Shown: piece after piece, positions 23,164-31,747 of the stretch
Position numbering within the stretch: position 1 is the stretch's first letter
How the letters are laid out: every line of letters begins with the position of its first letter
NCBI GenBank assembly: GCA_045640985.1
Contig: JAZUFZ010000043.1
Coordinates: 1 to 38,171, forward strand
Direction: 5' to 3'
Length of the DNA: 38,171 nt
DNA from: Colimorpha sp045640985
GTDB taxonomy: Bacteria > Bacteroidota > Bacteroidia > Bacteroidales > P3
The notes under the pieces: generated by a model
Seen by the model: the letters and a program-made list of their open reading frames with translations, nothing else
Told to the model about the DNA's origin: nothing
Database searches by the model: none
Program-made: the position numbers and the translations under genes

Positions 23164-23461
23164 GGATTATGTACATTGGTATGGCATTGATACAACAAAT
23201 TTAAGATACTACAGAGGTAACTAATAATCAAGTACACTTAACTATCTCATAGTCGAATGTGTCGTTGCTCATTCCGAACATATAGGCGAAGCGGACTCCA
23301 GCGTCCGCTTCCTTCGTATTACATTGGAAATGTCAATCATATCAGATGTGTTGGTCTATCTATATACTATAACATCTAATATACAAAATTTACCTTTCAA
23401 TCAAAAGATTTTCAATAAAGTCCAAGAAAGATCAGGTAAACATATATAGTCCCTTAATATA
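23164..23461. other. Intergenic stretch with one hairpin
   Basis: The only structure I see is a perfect 9-bp stem, GAAGCGGAC (23288-23296) with GTCCGCTTC (23303-23311), without a T-run. It may be a weak terminator for the small secreted-protein gene. The remainder is AT-rich with no reading frame worth calling. Confidence 0.5.
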
Positions 23462-23496
23462 AGCCCCGGCATTCTTCTGCCGGGGCTGTTTCGCTT
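23462..23496 (-). terminator. Terminator of the pyrBI operon
   Basis: A 10-bp GC-rich stem (AGCCCCGGCA, 23462-23471, with TGCCGGGGCT, 23478-23487) lies 25 bases past the stop of the last gene of the minus-strand pyrB unit. Both sides are T-rich, so it can also stop plus-strand transcripts. Confidence 0.8.
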
Positions 23497-23512
23497 TTTA
23501 TTGCTTCTGTGC

Positions 23513-23887
23513 TTATTTCTGCGCCTTTTTTACAAACAATATCAAGGCGGTAGTCTCAAATACGAGGAATGTTGCGAAACCGATCAGGAATGCGACAGCT
23601 ATGAGCTTCGCCTGTTGTGTATTGCGGAACATACTGATTGTAAGTATAATCAGATGCAGCATCATCTGCCCGATGGTGATTCCCAGAAAGTTCCTTACAA
23701 AAGTTCTCGGATCTTTCTGGGCACTTTTTACGATAAGGTAATGCTCAATTCCGGTAACTATGGCAAAATACAATGCAAAAACCGGCATCGCAATAATGAA
23801 TGATTCCGGAGCAACCCACATTGTGATAAATGAGGCAATTACCAGAATCAGGGTCACGATAATGAGACAGATATAGTATCGTTTCAT
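23513..23887 (-). CDS. Small four-helix membrane protein downstream of pyrI
   Basis: A 124-residue hydrophobic protein with four predicted membrane segments: residues 4-26, about 32-55, 70-92 and 98-120. There are almost no other features; conserved-looking polar residues inside helices are His (GIEHYLI and MMLHLI) and Glu (FETTAL). The start at 23887 overlaps the pyrI stop (ATGA), so it is translationally coupled to pyrimidine biosynthesis. An upstream in-frame ATG at 23938 would lie within pyrI. Topology faintly recalls small ion-channel or ATP-synthase-I-like proteins, but no family is assigned. Confidence 0.7.
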   Translation of the reverse strand: MKRYYICLIIVTLILVIASFITMWVAPESFIIAMPVFALYFAIVTGIEHYLIVKSAQKDPRTFVRNFLGITIGQMMLHLIILTISMFRNTQQAKLIAVAFLIGFATFLVFETTALILFVKKAQK

Positions 23888-24339
23888 TCGCAGAAATGGA
23901 TGGTTTCTTTGGTGGTGAATTTCTCGCAATAGTGGCATCTGAGCTTCAGGTTCTCTTTATCCACTACATCAAATTTTGTAGGAATCACCTCGTGGTTAGT
24001 AACGCACATTGGGTTGGGACATTTAACGAAATTTTCAATGTGATCTGGAATTTCAACCTCGAATTTTTCCACCACATCGTAATTCTTGATGTTGATGATA
24101 GTGGCCATAGGGGCGAGCAGGGCTATCTTGCTGAGTTCTTCTTTGGAGAAGTATTTGTTTTTGATTTTGATGATAGCTTTGCGGATGTATTTTTCACTGC
24201 TGAGGTTGTTGCCGATCAGCACTTCATCGTTGTATTTTTCCAATCCGAGGAGGTGTATTACCTGATATACTACGTCGGTGGGAATATGGTCGATTACGGT
24301 TCCGTTTTCGATTGCGGATACTACGAGTTCTTTTTTCAT
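23884..24339 (-). CDS. pyrI: Aspartate carbamoyltransferase regulatory subunit
   Basis: The 151-residue regulatory chain that binds CTP/ATP and organises catalytic trimers. The nucleotide-binding domain starts MKKELVVSAIENGTVIDHIP (the GTVIDHIP signature). The C-terminal zinc domain has the four cysteines C107, C112, C135 and C138 in KCPNPMCVTN and LRCHYCEK. It lies just after pyrB. I prefer the start at 24339, 20 bases after the pyrB stop; another ATG at 24369 would overlap pyrB by 11 bases and add ten residues, and cannot be excluded. Feedback inhibition of pyrimidine synthesis is therefore expected. Confidence 0.93.
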   Translation of the reverse strand: MKKELVVSAIENGTVIDHIPTDVVYQVIHLLGLEKYNDEVLIGNNLSSEKYIRKAIIKIKNKYFSKEELSKIALLAPMATIINIKNYDVVEKFEVEIPDHIENFVKCPNPMCVTNHEVIPTKFDVVDKENLKLRCHYCEKFTTKETIHFCE

Positions 24340-24358
24340 CTTTTCAGGTTTTAGGTTT

Positions 24359-25276
24359 TTATTTTGCACCGAGTATGGCTGACATCAGGGCCTGGCGGAC
24401 ATATACTCCATTCTGTGCCTGTTGGAAATAGTATGCGTATGGAGTAGTATCAACATCGGTGGTGATTTCGTTTACGCGTGGCAGCGGGTGCAGAATGCGC
24501 ATATTTGGCTTGCATCCCTGTAGCATACTTGCGGTAAGAATACAGGAGTCTTTTACTTTCTCGTATTCCATAGGATCGGGGAAACGTTCGCGCTGTACAC
24601 GGGTCATGTAGATGATGTCGGCCGTAGGAACGATGTCCTTGATGTCGGTATATTGATAGTAAGTGAGCCCGGCGTTCTTGATGGACATTTTTACAGAGCT
24701 GGGCAGTTTCAGTTCGTTAGGGGAAACAAGATGGAAGGTTGCGCCGAAGTTGCACATGGCCTGAACGAGACTGTGTACGGTACGGCCGTATTTGAGGTCT
24801 CCTACGCAGGCTATCTGGAGGTTTTCAAGGGTTCCCTGTGTCTTGCGGATAGAATAGAGGTCAAGCATACACTGGGTCGGGTGCTGGTTGGCTCCGTCTC
24901 CAGCGTTTATGACGGGTACTTTTGCTACCTCGCTGGCGTATCGGCTGGACCCTTCTTTGGGGTTACGCATGACGATAAGGTCACTGTAACTGCTTACCAT
25001 AACGATGGTGTCGTGGAGCGATTCGCCCTTACGGACACTGGTGGCTCCGGGGTCGCTGAACCCGATGACGCGTGCTCCCAATTGATTTGCTGCGCTCTCG
25101 AAACTGAGTCGGGTGCGGGTGGATGGTTCAAAAAATAGTGTGGCAATCACCTTATCGGATAGGATAGGCTGCTTTGGATTTTTCTCAAATTCCTCGGCAA
25201 TGTCCAGCACTTGCAGGTATTCCTCTCTACTGAAGTCAGTGATAGAGATTAAGTTGCGTCCTTTTAAGTTACTCAT
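24359..25276 (-). CDS. pyrB: Aspartate carbamoyltransferase catalytic subunit
   Basis: The 305-residue enzyme that makes carbamoyl aspartate, the first committed step of pyrimidine synthesis. The carbamoyl phosphate motif STRTR lies in FFEPSTRTRLSFESA near residue 52. The later HPTQCMLDLYSI, GDLKYGRTVHSL and HPLPRVNEI motifs are all intact. Start at 25276 gives MSNLKGRNLISI, and its promoter lies just upstream. It is co-transcribed with pyrI and a small membrane protein. No leader peptide or UTP attenuator of the enterobacterial type is visible, since the leader is only about 15 bases. Confidence 0.95.
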   Translation of the reverse strand: MSNLKGRNLISITDFSREEYLQVLDIAEEFEKNPKQPILSDKVIATLFFEPSTRTRLSFESAANQLGARVIGFSDPGATSVRKGESLHDTIVMVSSYSDLIVMRNPKEGSSRYASEVAKVPVINAGDGANQHPTQCMLDLYSIRKTQGTLENLQIACVGDLKYGRTVHSLVQAMCNFGATFHLVSPNELKLPSSVKMSIKNAGLTYYQYTDIKDIVPTADIIYMTRVQRERFPDPMEYEKVKDSCILTASMLQGCKPNMRILHPLPRVNEITTDVDTTPYAYYFQQAQNGVYVRQALMSAILGAK

Positions 25277-25297
25277 AATCGTACTTGTTTTGGTTTG

Positions 25298-25328
25298 CAA
25301 ATTTACACAATTATTTTTATTCTGCAAA
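25298..25328 (-). promoter_or_regulatory. Promoter of pyrBI
   Basis: On the minus strand TTTG (25328-25325) and TAAATTTG (25305-25298) are 19 bases apart. Transcription would begin near 25291, leaving a very short leader before the start at 25276. Confidence 0.85.
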
Positions 25329-25365
25329 ACATTTTTCAGTTTTTTTTATTTCGCGTTTTTTCAAT

Positions 25366-26382
25366 TCATCTTACCCGGCCGAGCCCCTTGATGGCGGGCT
25401 GAAAGTTTGGATCGATATTAAGGGCTGTCTGAAAGCAGATTTTGGCATTATTAAGGTCGCCCTTGAGTTCGTAGGCACAGCCTTTGTTGGTATAGGCTTC
25501 TACAAATTGATTGTTTGCAGTTACGGCATGTGTAAAATACTCGATGGCAAGATCGTAATCGCTGTAGTAGAATAATTCAATCCAGCCTTTGTTATGCCAG
25601 GCATCGGGATGGTTGGGGTCTATTTCGAGTATGTGGTCGTAGAACTGTTCTGCGGCATCCATGTTTTGCTTGTCCTGATAGTACATGGCAAGGCTGTACA
25701 TGGCGTTGATGTTCTGGGGCTCCAGTTTCAGGGCGGTAGAGAGATATTCCTCAGCGAGCGGGTTCTGGTGAATAGCGTAGAGTGTTCCCAGTTCCTCAAA
25801 TGCGGGTTCATAGTCGGGATACAGGTCGCATACTTTGCGGAGGTAACGCACAGCGTCGGTTGTGTCTCCTGTTTCCTTGCAGATGAATCCTTTCATGAAA
25901 AGTGCTGTTCGGTTGTCGGGATCTTTCGCGGTTACTTTTCCAAGGTTTTCGATGGCGCGGTCATAGTCCCGGCTGTAGAATGCGATTTCGCCTAATTTGA
26001 GATAGGCTTCGGTATTATCCTGATTGTGGGAAATCACAGTTTCAAAAGTCTGGTAACTGTGTTCTACGTCGCCATTCGCAAAGTAGGCATCCCCGAGTTT
26101 CATCTGATAAGATTCGTTTTTAGGCTCAAGGTCTGAGGCTTGCTTATAATCGTTGATGGCCTCATTTACACGGTTCAACTGTAATAATATATCGCCTCGG
26201 GTTGCATATAGGCTGGCATCCTTAGGATGATTTTCAATATTGATGTTCAATACTTTTAATTGCTCTTCTACGGGTAGTTCTTCAAAAGTGGATTTGGAAT
26301 TATTGCAACCCATAACGAATAGGGTAGCAATAAGAACCAGAATTTTGCTAAAAGAGTGAAATGTAATTTGTTTTTTATTCAT
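25366..26382 (-). CDS. Tetratricopeptide-repeat lipoprotein
   Basis: A 338-residue lipoprotein. The signal sequence ends in lipobox FVMGC (C26), so it is lipid-anchored in the periplasm or outer membrane. About eight to nine 34-residue TPR units follow, with the usual pattern of small residues and Y/W at set positions. Examples are ASLYATRGDILLQLNRVNEAINDY, AYLKLGEIAFYSRDYDRAIEN and AYTNKGCAYELKGDLNNAKICF. TPR arrays bind partner proteins, so this is probably an assembly or scaffolding protein, partner unknown. It lies 29 bp after the second dihydrouridine synthase gene. The TPR gene's transcript can read into pyrBI, as no terminator lies between. Confidence 0.88.
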   Translation of the reverse strand: MNKKQITFHSFSKILVLIATLFVMGCNNSKSTFEELPVEEQLKVLNINIENHPKDASLYATRGDILLQLNRVNEAINDYKQASDLEPKNESYQMKLGDAYFANGDVEHSYQTFETVISHNQDNTEAYLKLGEIAFYSRDYDRAIENLGKVTAKDPDNRTALFMKGFICKETGDTTDAVRYLRKVCDLYPDYEPAFEELGTLYAIHQNPLAEEYLSTALKLEPQNINAMYSLAMYYQDKQNMDAAEQFYDHILEIDPNHPDAWHNKGWIELFYYSDYDLAIEYFTHAVTANNQFVEAYTNKGCAYELKGDLNNAKICFQTALNIDPNFQPAIKGLGRVR

Positions 26383-26411
26383 TGTGGAACTTTTTATGGA
26401 ATCAATGGGTG

Positions 26412-27374
26412 TTATTTAGAATTATGAATTTCCTGTGATTTCGTTAATAGCTGGTATATCGTTTTTTTCGTGTCGTTGAAGTTGGTCTGGTGAAGAACAA
26501 GCAGACTTTCCTGTTCTGTGACAGGAAGAGATTTCCGCAGCAGTACCCAGTATTCTTTTGTTTTGCGGGTGCGGGCCTGCTCTGATGGGTAGGTGGTTTC
26601 AATGTCGGATATGAGCGCCGAGATAAAGGTAGAAACGAATTCCTGATGTGTGGTGATCCCTTTGATTTCGAGAGGCAGTAGTGGATTGTAGAGTACTCCC
26701 CGGCCGAGCATGACATCCTTTATATTGGGATAGCGTTCTCGGATGTACCGGTATCGTTCTGCTGTAAATATGTCTCCATTGTAGATCGTGTTGTGGTGGA
26801 GTAGGGGAAGAACCTGGTCAAGGGTGTCTAAATCGACCTGTCCGCCATATTGCTGTTTGCCGATGCGGGGGTGGATTGTAACACAGGAGAGCGGATAGCT
26901 GTTCAGAATGGGAATAATGTTGAATATTTCCTCGGAGGCATAGTAACCTAATCGCATTTTGATGCTGAGCCGAGGTTGTATGCGGGGAACTACATAGTCA
27001 AGAATTTGCTGGATTTCTTCGGGATAAGGGAGTATTCCGCTGCCACGGTGCTTATGAGCAACTCTTCTTACGGGACATCCGATGTTCCAGTTTACTTCAG
27101 AATATCCTACTTCATAAAGACGGTTGGCGAGAGCAACAAATTCCTCGCATTCTTTCCCCAGAATCTGGGGGATTACGGGAATACTTTCTTTGTTCCGTTC
27201 AGGCCATACGTCATCGATTTTCTCCCAGGCATCAGCGAGGTTTCCGTGAGTTAAGGACAGGAAAGGGGATATAGCATAATCCAAGGCACCGGGGAAGTAT
27301 GTTTCGTAGCATTTGCGGAACATGACTTCGGTCAATCCTTGCATAGGGGCTAATATCAACTTTCCGTCAGTCAT
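26412..27374 (-). CDS. tRNA-dihydrouridine synthase (second of two)
   Basis: A 320-residue paralogue of the enzyme at 3198-4115, of the same Dus family. The start KLILAPMQGLTEVMFRKCYE, the catalytic NWNIGCP (C100), KMRLGY, TIHPRIGKQQYGG and the DVMLGRGVLYNPLLP phosphate site are present. The two differ widely outside the motifs, so they probably target different uridines. The gene overlaps cvpA by eight bases at its 5' end, indicating coupled translation. Confidence 0.92.
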   Translation of the reverse strand: MTDGKLILAPMQGLTEVMFRKCYETYFPGALDYAISPFLSLTHGNLADAWEKIDDVWPERNKESIPVIPQILGKECEEFVALANRLYEVGYSEVNWNIGCPVRRVAHKHRGSGILPYPEEIQQILDYVVPRIQPRLSIKMRLGYYASEEIFNIIPILNSYPLSCVTIHPRIGKQQYGGQVDLDTLDQVLPLLHHNTIYNGDIFTAERYRYIRERYPNIKDVMLGRGVLYNPLLPLEIKGITTHQEFVSTFISALISDIETTYPSEQARTRKTKEYWVLLRKSLPVTEQESLLVLHQTNFNDTKKTIYQLLTKSQEIHNSK

Positions 27375-27885
27375 TCGTTGAATCTTTTATTTCTTTTGCT
27401 TCCTTGAGCTGTTCGGCGTAAATCTTAAGCTGGGCAGTCATCTTCCTGCCAACCTTGTTCACGGGACTATAAAATATGGATTCTGTTTTTGTGGTCTGGG
27501 TAATCATTTTCTGATCATGGTCTATCAGTATTACAAAGTTGAGCAGAATCGAAAGTATGCATACGGCTTTAGCCAGTCCCAAGGTGGCTCCGAGCAGTTG
27601 GTTCAGTATTCCTACATGCACAAGTTTCAGGACGCCTTCAATACATTTTCCGAAAAATTTTGAAAGTATCACCACTCCGAGGAATGTAATTAGGAATGCT
27701 ATCAAGAAGGTTGCTTCACCTTCTATGGGGAGCAGGTCGGCTACCAGTTTTGAGAAATGTATGGCGGCATAGCATCCGGCTATGATACCCACGAGTGAGG
27801 CTACCTCAAAGATAATACCCCGTTTATAGCCTTTGTACACAAAATAGGCCATAGGGATAACCATTATTATATCTAATACATTCAT
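27367..27885 (-). CDS. CvpA family membrane protein
   Basis: A 172-residue inner-membrane protein of the CvpA family (colicin V production protein, named for its E. coli member). Four hydrophobic segments are seen: MNVLDIIMVIPMAYFVYKGYKRG, ASLVGIIAGCYAAIHFS, TFLIAFLITFLGVVILSKFFGK and AKAVCILSILLNFVILI. The GxxRGxxxE-like motif near residue 20 (KGYKRGIIFEVASL) is the family's best signature, and the charged C-terminal tail is cytoplasmic. It is the first gene of the cvpA-dus-TPR unit. Its true role in this organism is not known. The start at 27885 gives the signature N-terminus. Confidence 0.87.
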   Translation of the reverse strand: MNVLDIIMVIPMAYFVYKGYKRGIIFEVASLVGIIAGCYAAIHFSKLVADLLPIEGEATFLIAFLITFLGVVILSKFFGKCIEGVLKLVHVGILNQLLGATLGLAKAVCILSILLNFVILIDHDQKMITQTTKTESIFYSPVNKVGRKMTAQLKIYAEQLKEAKEIKDSTND

Positions 27886-27955
27886 AATATAGTAAACTGT
27901 AAATCGGGAACTGATATAGCGTGTTTTAGTTTGGTATAATGAGATGGAATATAGC

Positions 27956-27990
27956 AAAAAGAACGGAACGACAAAGGCCGTTCCGTCTTT
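27956..27990 (-). terminator. Terminator of the DHH to PAP2 operon
   Basis: ACGGAACG (27963-27970) pairs with CGTTCCGT (27979-27986), with a T-rich tail on the minus strand and CTTTTC on the plus strand. It is about 65 bases past the stop of the PAP2 gene and just upstream of cvpA. Confidence 0.8.
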
Positions 27991-28050
27991 TCAAATACAT
28001 CTTGAAATAAGTAAGCACGATATACTTTACGCATAATCAAAAAAAAAGTT

Positions 28051-28647
28051 TCAAATTTTGATATTTTTTTTCTTTTTTTCCAGCAATAGGTCTATTTTTG
28101 TGGAAATGAACCATACGAGTGCCCCTATGCCACATCCTAAAATGGCTCCGCAGAGTATGTCTCCTGGGTAGTGTTTGCCAAGATAGGGTCTGGAATAGCA
28201 TACCACTAAAGCCCAGGCAAAGATAATCCATCCGAACCAGAAGTGCTTTCCGGATTTTGCGAGACTTCTGTAGCGCAAGGTCAGGAACATAGCTAACGCA
28301 AACACGTTGGCTGCATGGCTGGAGACGAATCCGTACAGCCCTCCTTTCCCAGTGTGGAACATCCTTACATCCTCCAGTGCGTGGCAGGGTCTCAGCCGGC
28401 ACACCACATCCTTGAAACACATAACGGAGATTCTGTCGCTCAGCAGGAAACACAGACCAATTCCGAGTAGCACCACCCACCATTTGCGTGGTTCCTTGCG
28501 GAGGGTCATAATGCAGAAGACGGTAACCAGTACTATGGCCCAAGACCACGACTGGCTGGCCACCCACATTACCCAGTCCATACCCGTGCAGTAATGGTGG
28601 TTTATCCAGTAGAATGCCTGTGTATCAATCCAGTTAAGCTTCTCCAT
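28051..28647 (-). CDS. PAP2-family membrane phosphatase
   Basis: A 198-residue polytopic phosphatase of the PAP2/undecaprenyl-pyrophosphatase type. The three catalytic motifs are visible: K-x6-RP as KDVVCRLRP near residue 79, the PSGH-like FVSSHAAN near 107, and SRxxxxxH-xxxD as YSRPYLGKHYPGD near 150. It could dephosphorylate a lipid phosphate such as undecaprenyl pyrophosphate or lipid A; substrate is not fixed by sequence. It overlaps the obg stop by 14 bases and is the last gene of the operon. Confidence 0.92.
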   Translation of the reverse strand: MEKLNWIDTQAFYWINHHYCTGMDWVMWVASQSWSWAIVLVTVFCIMTLRKEPRKWWVVLLGIGLCFLLSDRISVMCFKDVVCRLRPCHALEDVRMFHTGKGGLYGFVSSHAANVFALAMFLTLRYRSLAKSGKHFWFGWIIFAWALVVCYSRPYLGKHYPGDILCGAILGCGIGALVWFISTKIDLLLEKKKKNIKI

Positions 28648-29629
28648 CTATCTTTGCAACCAGTTTGTCTTTCAGTTCTGTAATACCCAGCCCGCTTACG
28701 GCGCTGATGAATACTGTTTCGATGCCTTTGGGCAGGTGGCGTTTCAGTTGCCGTATCATATCCTCGTCCAGCATATCACATTTTGTAACGGCAAGGAGAC
28801 GTTGTTTGTCAAGCAGTTCTGGATTGTATTTCTTTAACTCATCCAGCAATACATGATATTCTTTCGCAATTTCAAGCTTTTCGCAGCTGATCATAAAGAG
28901 CAGTACGGAATTCCGTTCTATATGTCGCAGGAATCGCAGCCCAAGTCCTTTACCTTCACTTGCGCCTTCAATGATGCCTGGAATGTCTGCAATGCAGAAC
29001 GAACGGTCGTCACGATATTTCACAATTCCCAGGTTCGGCACCATTGTGGTAAACGGGTAGTCTGCAATTTCTGGTTTTGCGGCGCTTACCACACTCAGCA
29101 GCGTACTTTTCCCTGCATTGGGAAATCCTACCAGACCTACGTCTGCCAGCACTTTCAGTTCAATGATAATCCAGCGCTCTACGGCTGGTTCCCCAGGCTG
29201 CGCATAGCGTGGAGTCTGGTTTGTGGGGGATTTGAAATGGTCGTTTCCCAAGCCTCCGCGGCCACCTCTTGCAATAATCACATCCTGTCCGTCTTCGGTT
29301 ACTTCTCCAAGGATTTCTCCCGTTTCTGCATCACGGCATATACACCCCAGAGGCACATCCAGAATCTGATCTTTTCCCTGATGTCCGGTGCAGAGGTTTT
29401 CTCCTCCGTTCTCGCCGTTCTCTGCAAATACATGTTTTGTATATTTGAGATGCAGAAGCGTCCATCGCTGGCTGTTCCCGTGAAGAATGATATGCCCGCC
29501 ACGGCCTCCGTCTCCACCGTCGGGACCTGCCTTGGCGTTGTATTTAACCCTCAGCAGGTGTGCTGATCCAGCTCCACCTTTACCTGAGCGTACCAGTATC
29601 TTAACGTAATCTACAAAATTGCTTGCCAT
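28634..29629 (-). CDS. obg: GTPase Obg (CgtA)
   Basis: A 331-residue essential GTPase involved in 50S ribosome maturation and stress control. The glycine-rich Obg fold at residues 1-155 (GGAGSAHLLRVKY and GGDGGRGGH) is followed by the G domain, with G1 GFPNAGKST near 167, switch DIPGIIEGASEG and NKxD-type TKCD. The variable C-terminal extension found in many Obg proteins is nearly absent. The gene overlaps PAP2 at its 3' end and follows adk after 71 bases. Confidence 0.96.
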   Translation of the reverse strand: MASNFVDYVKILVRSGKGGAGSAHLLRVKYNAKAGPDGGDGGRGGHIILHGNSQRWTLLHLKYTKHVFAENGENGGENLCTGHQGKDQILDVPLGCICRDAETGEILGEVTEDGQDVIIARGGRGGLGNDHFKSPTNQTPRYAQPGEPAVERWIIIELKVLADVGLVGFPNAGKSTLLSVVSAAKPEIADYPFTTMVPNLGIVKYRDDRSFCIADIPGIIEGASEGKGLGLRFLRHIERNSVLLFMISCEKLEIAKEYHVLLDELKKYNPELLDKQRLLAVTKCDMLDEDMIRQLKRHLPKGIETVFISAVSGLGITELKDKLVAKIDGEA

Positions 29630-29658
29630 ATCTGTTTTGGAGTTTTTTTCTCCATTGG

Positions 29659-29690
29659 AGGATAGGGGAGAATCACTCCTCCCATATCCT
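29659..29690 (-). other. Hairpin in the adk-obg gap
   Basis: AGGATA and GGGAG pair with CTCCC and TATCCT around a short loop. There is no T-run directly after it, so it is more likely an RNA-processing or stability element within the operon than a terminator. Confidence 0.45.
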
Positions 29691-29700
29691 GTGGTAAATG

Positions 29701-30264
29701 TTAGCGTTTATTGATTTCTGCAATGATGTTTGCGGAGATTTCTTCCACCTTACCCAAGCCGTTGATAAGTACCTGCTTGCCCTGTTTTTTGTAGTATTCT
29801 GCTACAGGAAGGGTTTCGCCTTCATAGGTCTTGAGACGGTTCTTGATGGTCTCTTCGTTGTCATCGCTGCGGCCGCTCACTTTGGCTCTTTCAAGCATAC
29901 GGCGTACGAGTTCGTCTTTAGGCACGTCAAGCTGTACCATACAGGTAACCTCGCGGCCATGTTTCTTCATCAGCTGGTCCAGTACTTCGGCCTGGGCAAC
30001 GTTGCGTGGGAAACCGTCAAACAGGATTCCCTGGGTATCCTTTGCAATTGCGTTGTCGATCATTTCGATAACGATATCGTTGCTTACCAGGGCACCGCTG
30101 TCCATAATGCTCTTGATTTTCTTGCCGAGTTCGGTCTGGTCTGCAATTTCTTTTCTCAGGAGGTCTCCGGTAGAGATGTGGTTGAGGTTGTATTTTTCTA
30201 CCAGAAGGTCGCTCTGGGTTCCTTTTCCGGCGCCTGGGGCACCAAATAATACGATATTCAGCAT
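29701..30264 (-). CDS. adk: Adenylate kinase
   Basis: A 187-residue short-lid adenylate kinase that interconverts ATP plus AMP and 2 ADP. P-loop GAPGAGKGT at residues 8-16; NMP-binding HISTGDLLRKEI near 30; DGFPRN near 84; and a short lid with VSGRSDDNEET rather than the zinc-lid form. It follows the FKBP lipoprotein gene by seven bases. Confidence 0.97.
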   Translation of the reverse strand: MLNIVLFGAPGAGKGTQSDLLVEKYNLNHISTGDLLRKEIADQTELGKKIKSIMDSGALVSNDIVIEMIDNAIAKDTQGILFDGFPRNVAQAEVLDQLMKKHGREVTCMVQLDVPKDELVRRMLERAKVSGRSDDNEETIKNRLKTYEGETLPVAEYYKKQGKQVLINGLGKVEEISANIIAEINKR

Positions 30265-30271
30265 AGTTCTT

Positions 30272-31195
30272 TTATTTTACTTCTACGATTTCAAGTTCAA
30301 AGGTAAGTGGAGTATAAGGACGGATCATATCGCCGGCTCCCTGGGTTCCGTATGCCAGAGCGGAAGGAATAATCAGATTGATTACGCTTCCCTGGGCTTT
30401 TCCCATCACGCCTTTTTCCCAACCTTTGATAAGGCCGAACTTACCTACGGTGTAGGCTAATGGTTCGTATGGGCGTTGTGGGTTGTAGATTCCGTTTTCC
30501 TTGGCTACGCTCTCAACGCTGCTGTCGAATACGCGACCGTCAAGCAGACGTCCGGTGTAGTTGATTTTTACATTCTTTCCCATAGCAACCTTAGGGCCGT
30601 TTCCCTGTTTCTTTACGATCACATAAAGACCTTCCTCATCAGGTTTTGCGGTAATGTTGTTGTCGGCCACGTATTGTGCGATGGCTGCGGGCTCTTCCTG
30701 CTGGAGTTTCTTCATCTCTTCCATGTAGTTGGCCTCTTCCTGAGCCAGTTCTTCTGCACTTACGATGCTGTTGAGCGTGATTTCATAATAGAGTTTCATG
30801 CTCTTGCCTTCCTGGTAGAAAGGCGGCATCTGCTGGGGACCGAAGAATTTTGCCAGAGAGTCGGCTTCCAGTGCGAAAGTGGCAACATCGCCTTCGTGCA
30901 TCATCAGCAATCCTTCTGGAAGGTCGCCTTTGAACATCGGGTCGGTTACCTTAAACATACGCTGCGGATTTCCGATGTTGTTGAACATCTCTACGGTGTC
31001 CATCATCATCTTAACCTCGCATACGAGTACGTCGCCGTTCTGTACCTGCTTGGCATTTTTGTTGGTTTTCTCGAACTTGTAGTGAAGACCGTTTTCGGTT
31101 TTCTTAAAGCCTGCAAGGTCGCTTTTCGGACCACAACTGGTCATCAATGTTGCACCTATCAATAATAAGGCTGCAATTTTTAATGTGTTTTTCAT
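30272..31195 (-). CDS. FKBP-type peptidyl-prolyl isomerase lipoprotein (two domains)
   Basis: A 307-residue lipoprotein, lipobox LMTSC (C21). Residues 30-165 form a diverged FKBP-like domain without the active-site aromatic set. Residues 195-307 form a canonical FKBP domain (VKINYTGRLLDGRVFDSS, GWEKGVMGKAQGSVINLIIPSALAYG and LTFELEIVEVK). It probably catalyses prolyl isomerisation and acts as a folding chaperone in the periplasm. It lies 36 bp after the shorter FKBP lipoprotein gene and seven before adk. Confidence 0.92.
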   Translation of the reverse strand: MKNTLKIAALLLIGATLMTSCGPKSDLAGFKKTENGLHYKFEKTNKNAKQVQNGDVLVCEVKMMMDTVEMFNNIGNPQRMFKVTDPMFKGDLPEGLLMMHEGDVATFALEADSLAKFFGPQQMPPFYQEGKSMKLYYEITLNSIVSAEELAQEEANYMEEMKKLQQEEPAAIAQYVADNNITAKPDEEGLYVIVKKQGNGPKVAMGKNVKINYTGRLLDGRVFDSSVESVAKENGIYNPQRPYEPLAYTVGKFGLIKGWEKGVMGKAQGSVINLIIPSALAYGTQGAGDMIRPYTPLTFELEIVEVK

Positions 31196-31231
31196 TGTGT
31201 TTTAATGAATAGAATTATTTAATATTGTTAT

Positions 31232-31747
31232 TTATTTTACAGTCATTTTTATCACCAGTACCGCACGAGTGGGAACGCGGTCGCCGTCTCCTGCCACTCC
31301 ATAGCCGCATTGCGAAGGGATGATGAGTCTTGCTTCGGCTCCCCGCCGCAGCTCTTTCAGCGCGGTTTCAACTCCCGATACGGTTTCGTTCTTTCCTACC
31401 ACGATATGCTTCTCGGCATTTGTATAGATCGGCTGGCCGTTCAAGGCCTCCATATCATATTCCAGGGTTATCTCATCTTTATATTCTATCGGCTTTCCGC
31501 TGCCTTGTCTGAGAATTTCCAGTTTCACTCCGCCGCTCAGCGTCTGCATCTTCCATCCGTGACGTTGGATATAGCCTTCGATCTGTGTCTCTTCCGATTC
31601 GGCTATCACTTTGTTGGCGTTGATAAGATGTTCCTTCAGCTGTGAACTGTTGTCCTTTTCCACCTCTATTATGGGCGGATTGCTGTTGCAGCTTCCCGCC
31701 AGCATTCCCAGACATAATATCCCAATATATATCGCTGATGTCTTCAT
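31232..31747 (-). CDS. FKBP-type peptidyl-prolyl isomerase lipoprotein (single domain)
   Basis: A 171-residue lipoprotein, lipobox LAGSC (C20), with one C-terminal FKBP domain. Core residues such as DEITLEYDMEALNGQPIY, VVGKNETVSGVETALKELRRGAEARLIIPSQCGYG and VLVIKM are recognisable. It resembles GldI-type lipoproteins of Bacteroidetes in layout, but a gliding role is not implied. The start overlaps the DHH gene stop by four bases. Confidence 0.9.
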   Translation of the reverse strand: MKTSAIYIGILCLGMLAGSCNSNPPIIEVEKDNSSQLKEHLINANKVIAESEETQIEGYIQRHGWKMQTLSGGVKLEILRQGSGKPIEYKDEITLEYDMEALNGQPIYTNAEKHIVVGKNETVSGVETALKELRRGAEARLIIPSQCGYGVAGDGDRVPTRAVLVIKMTVK

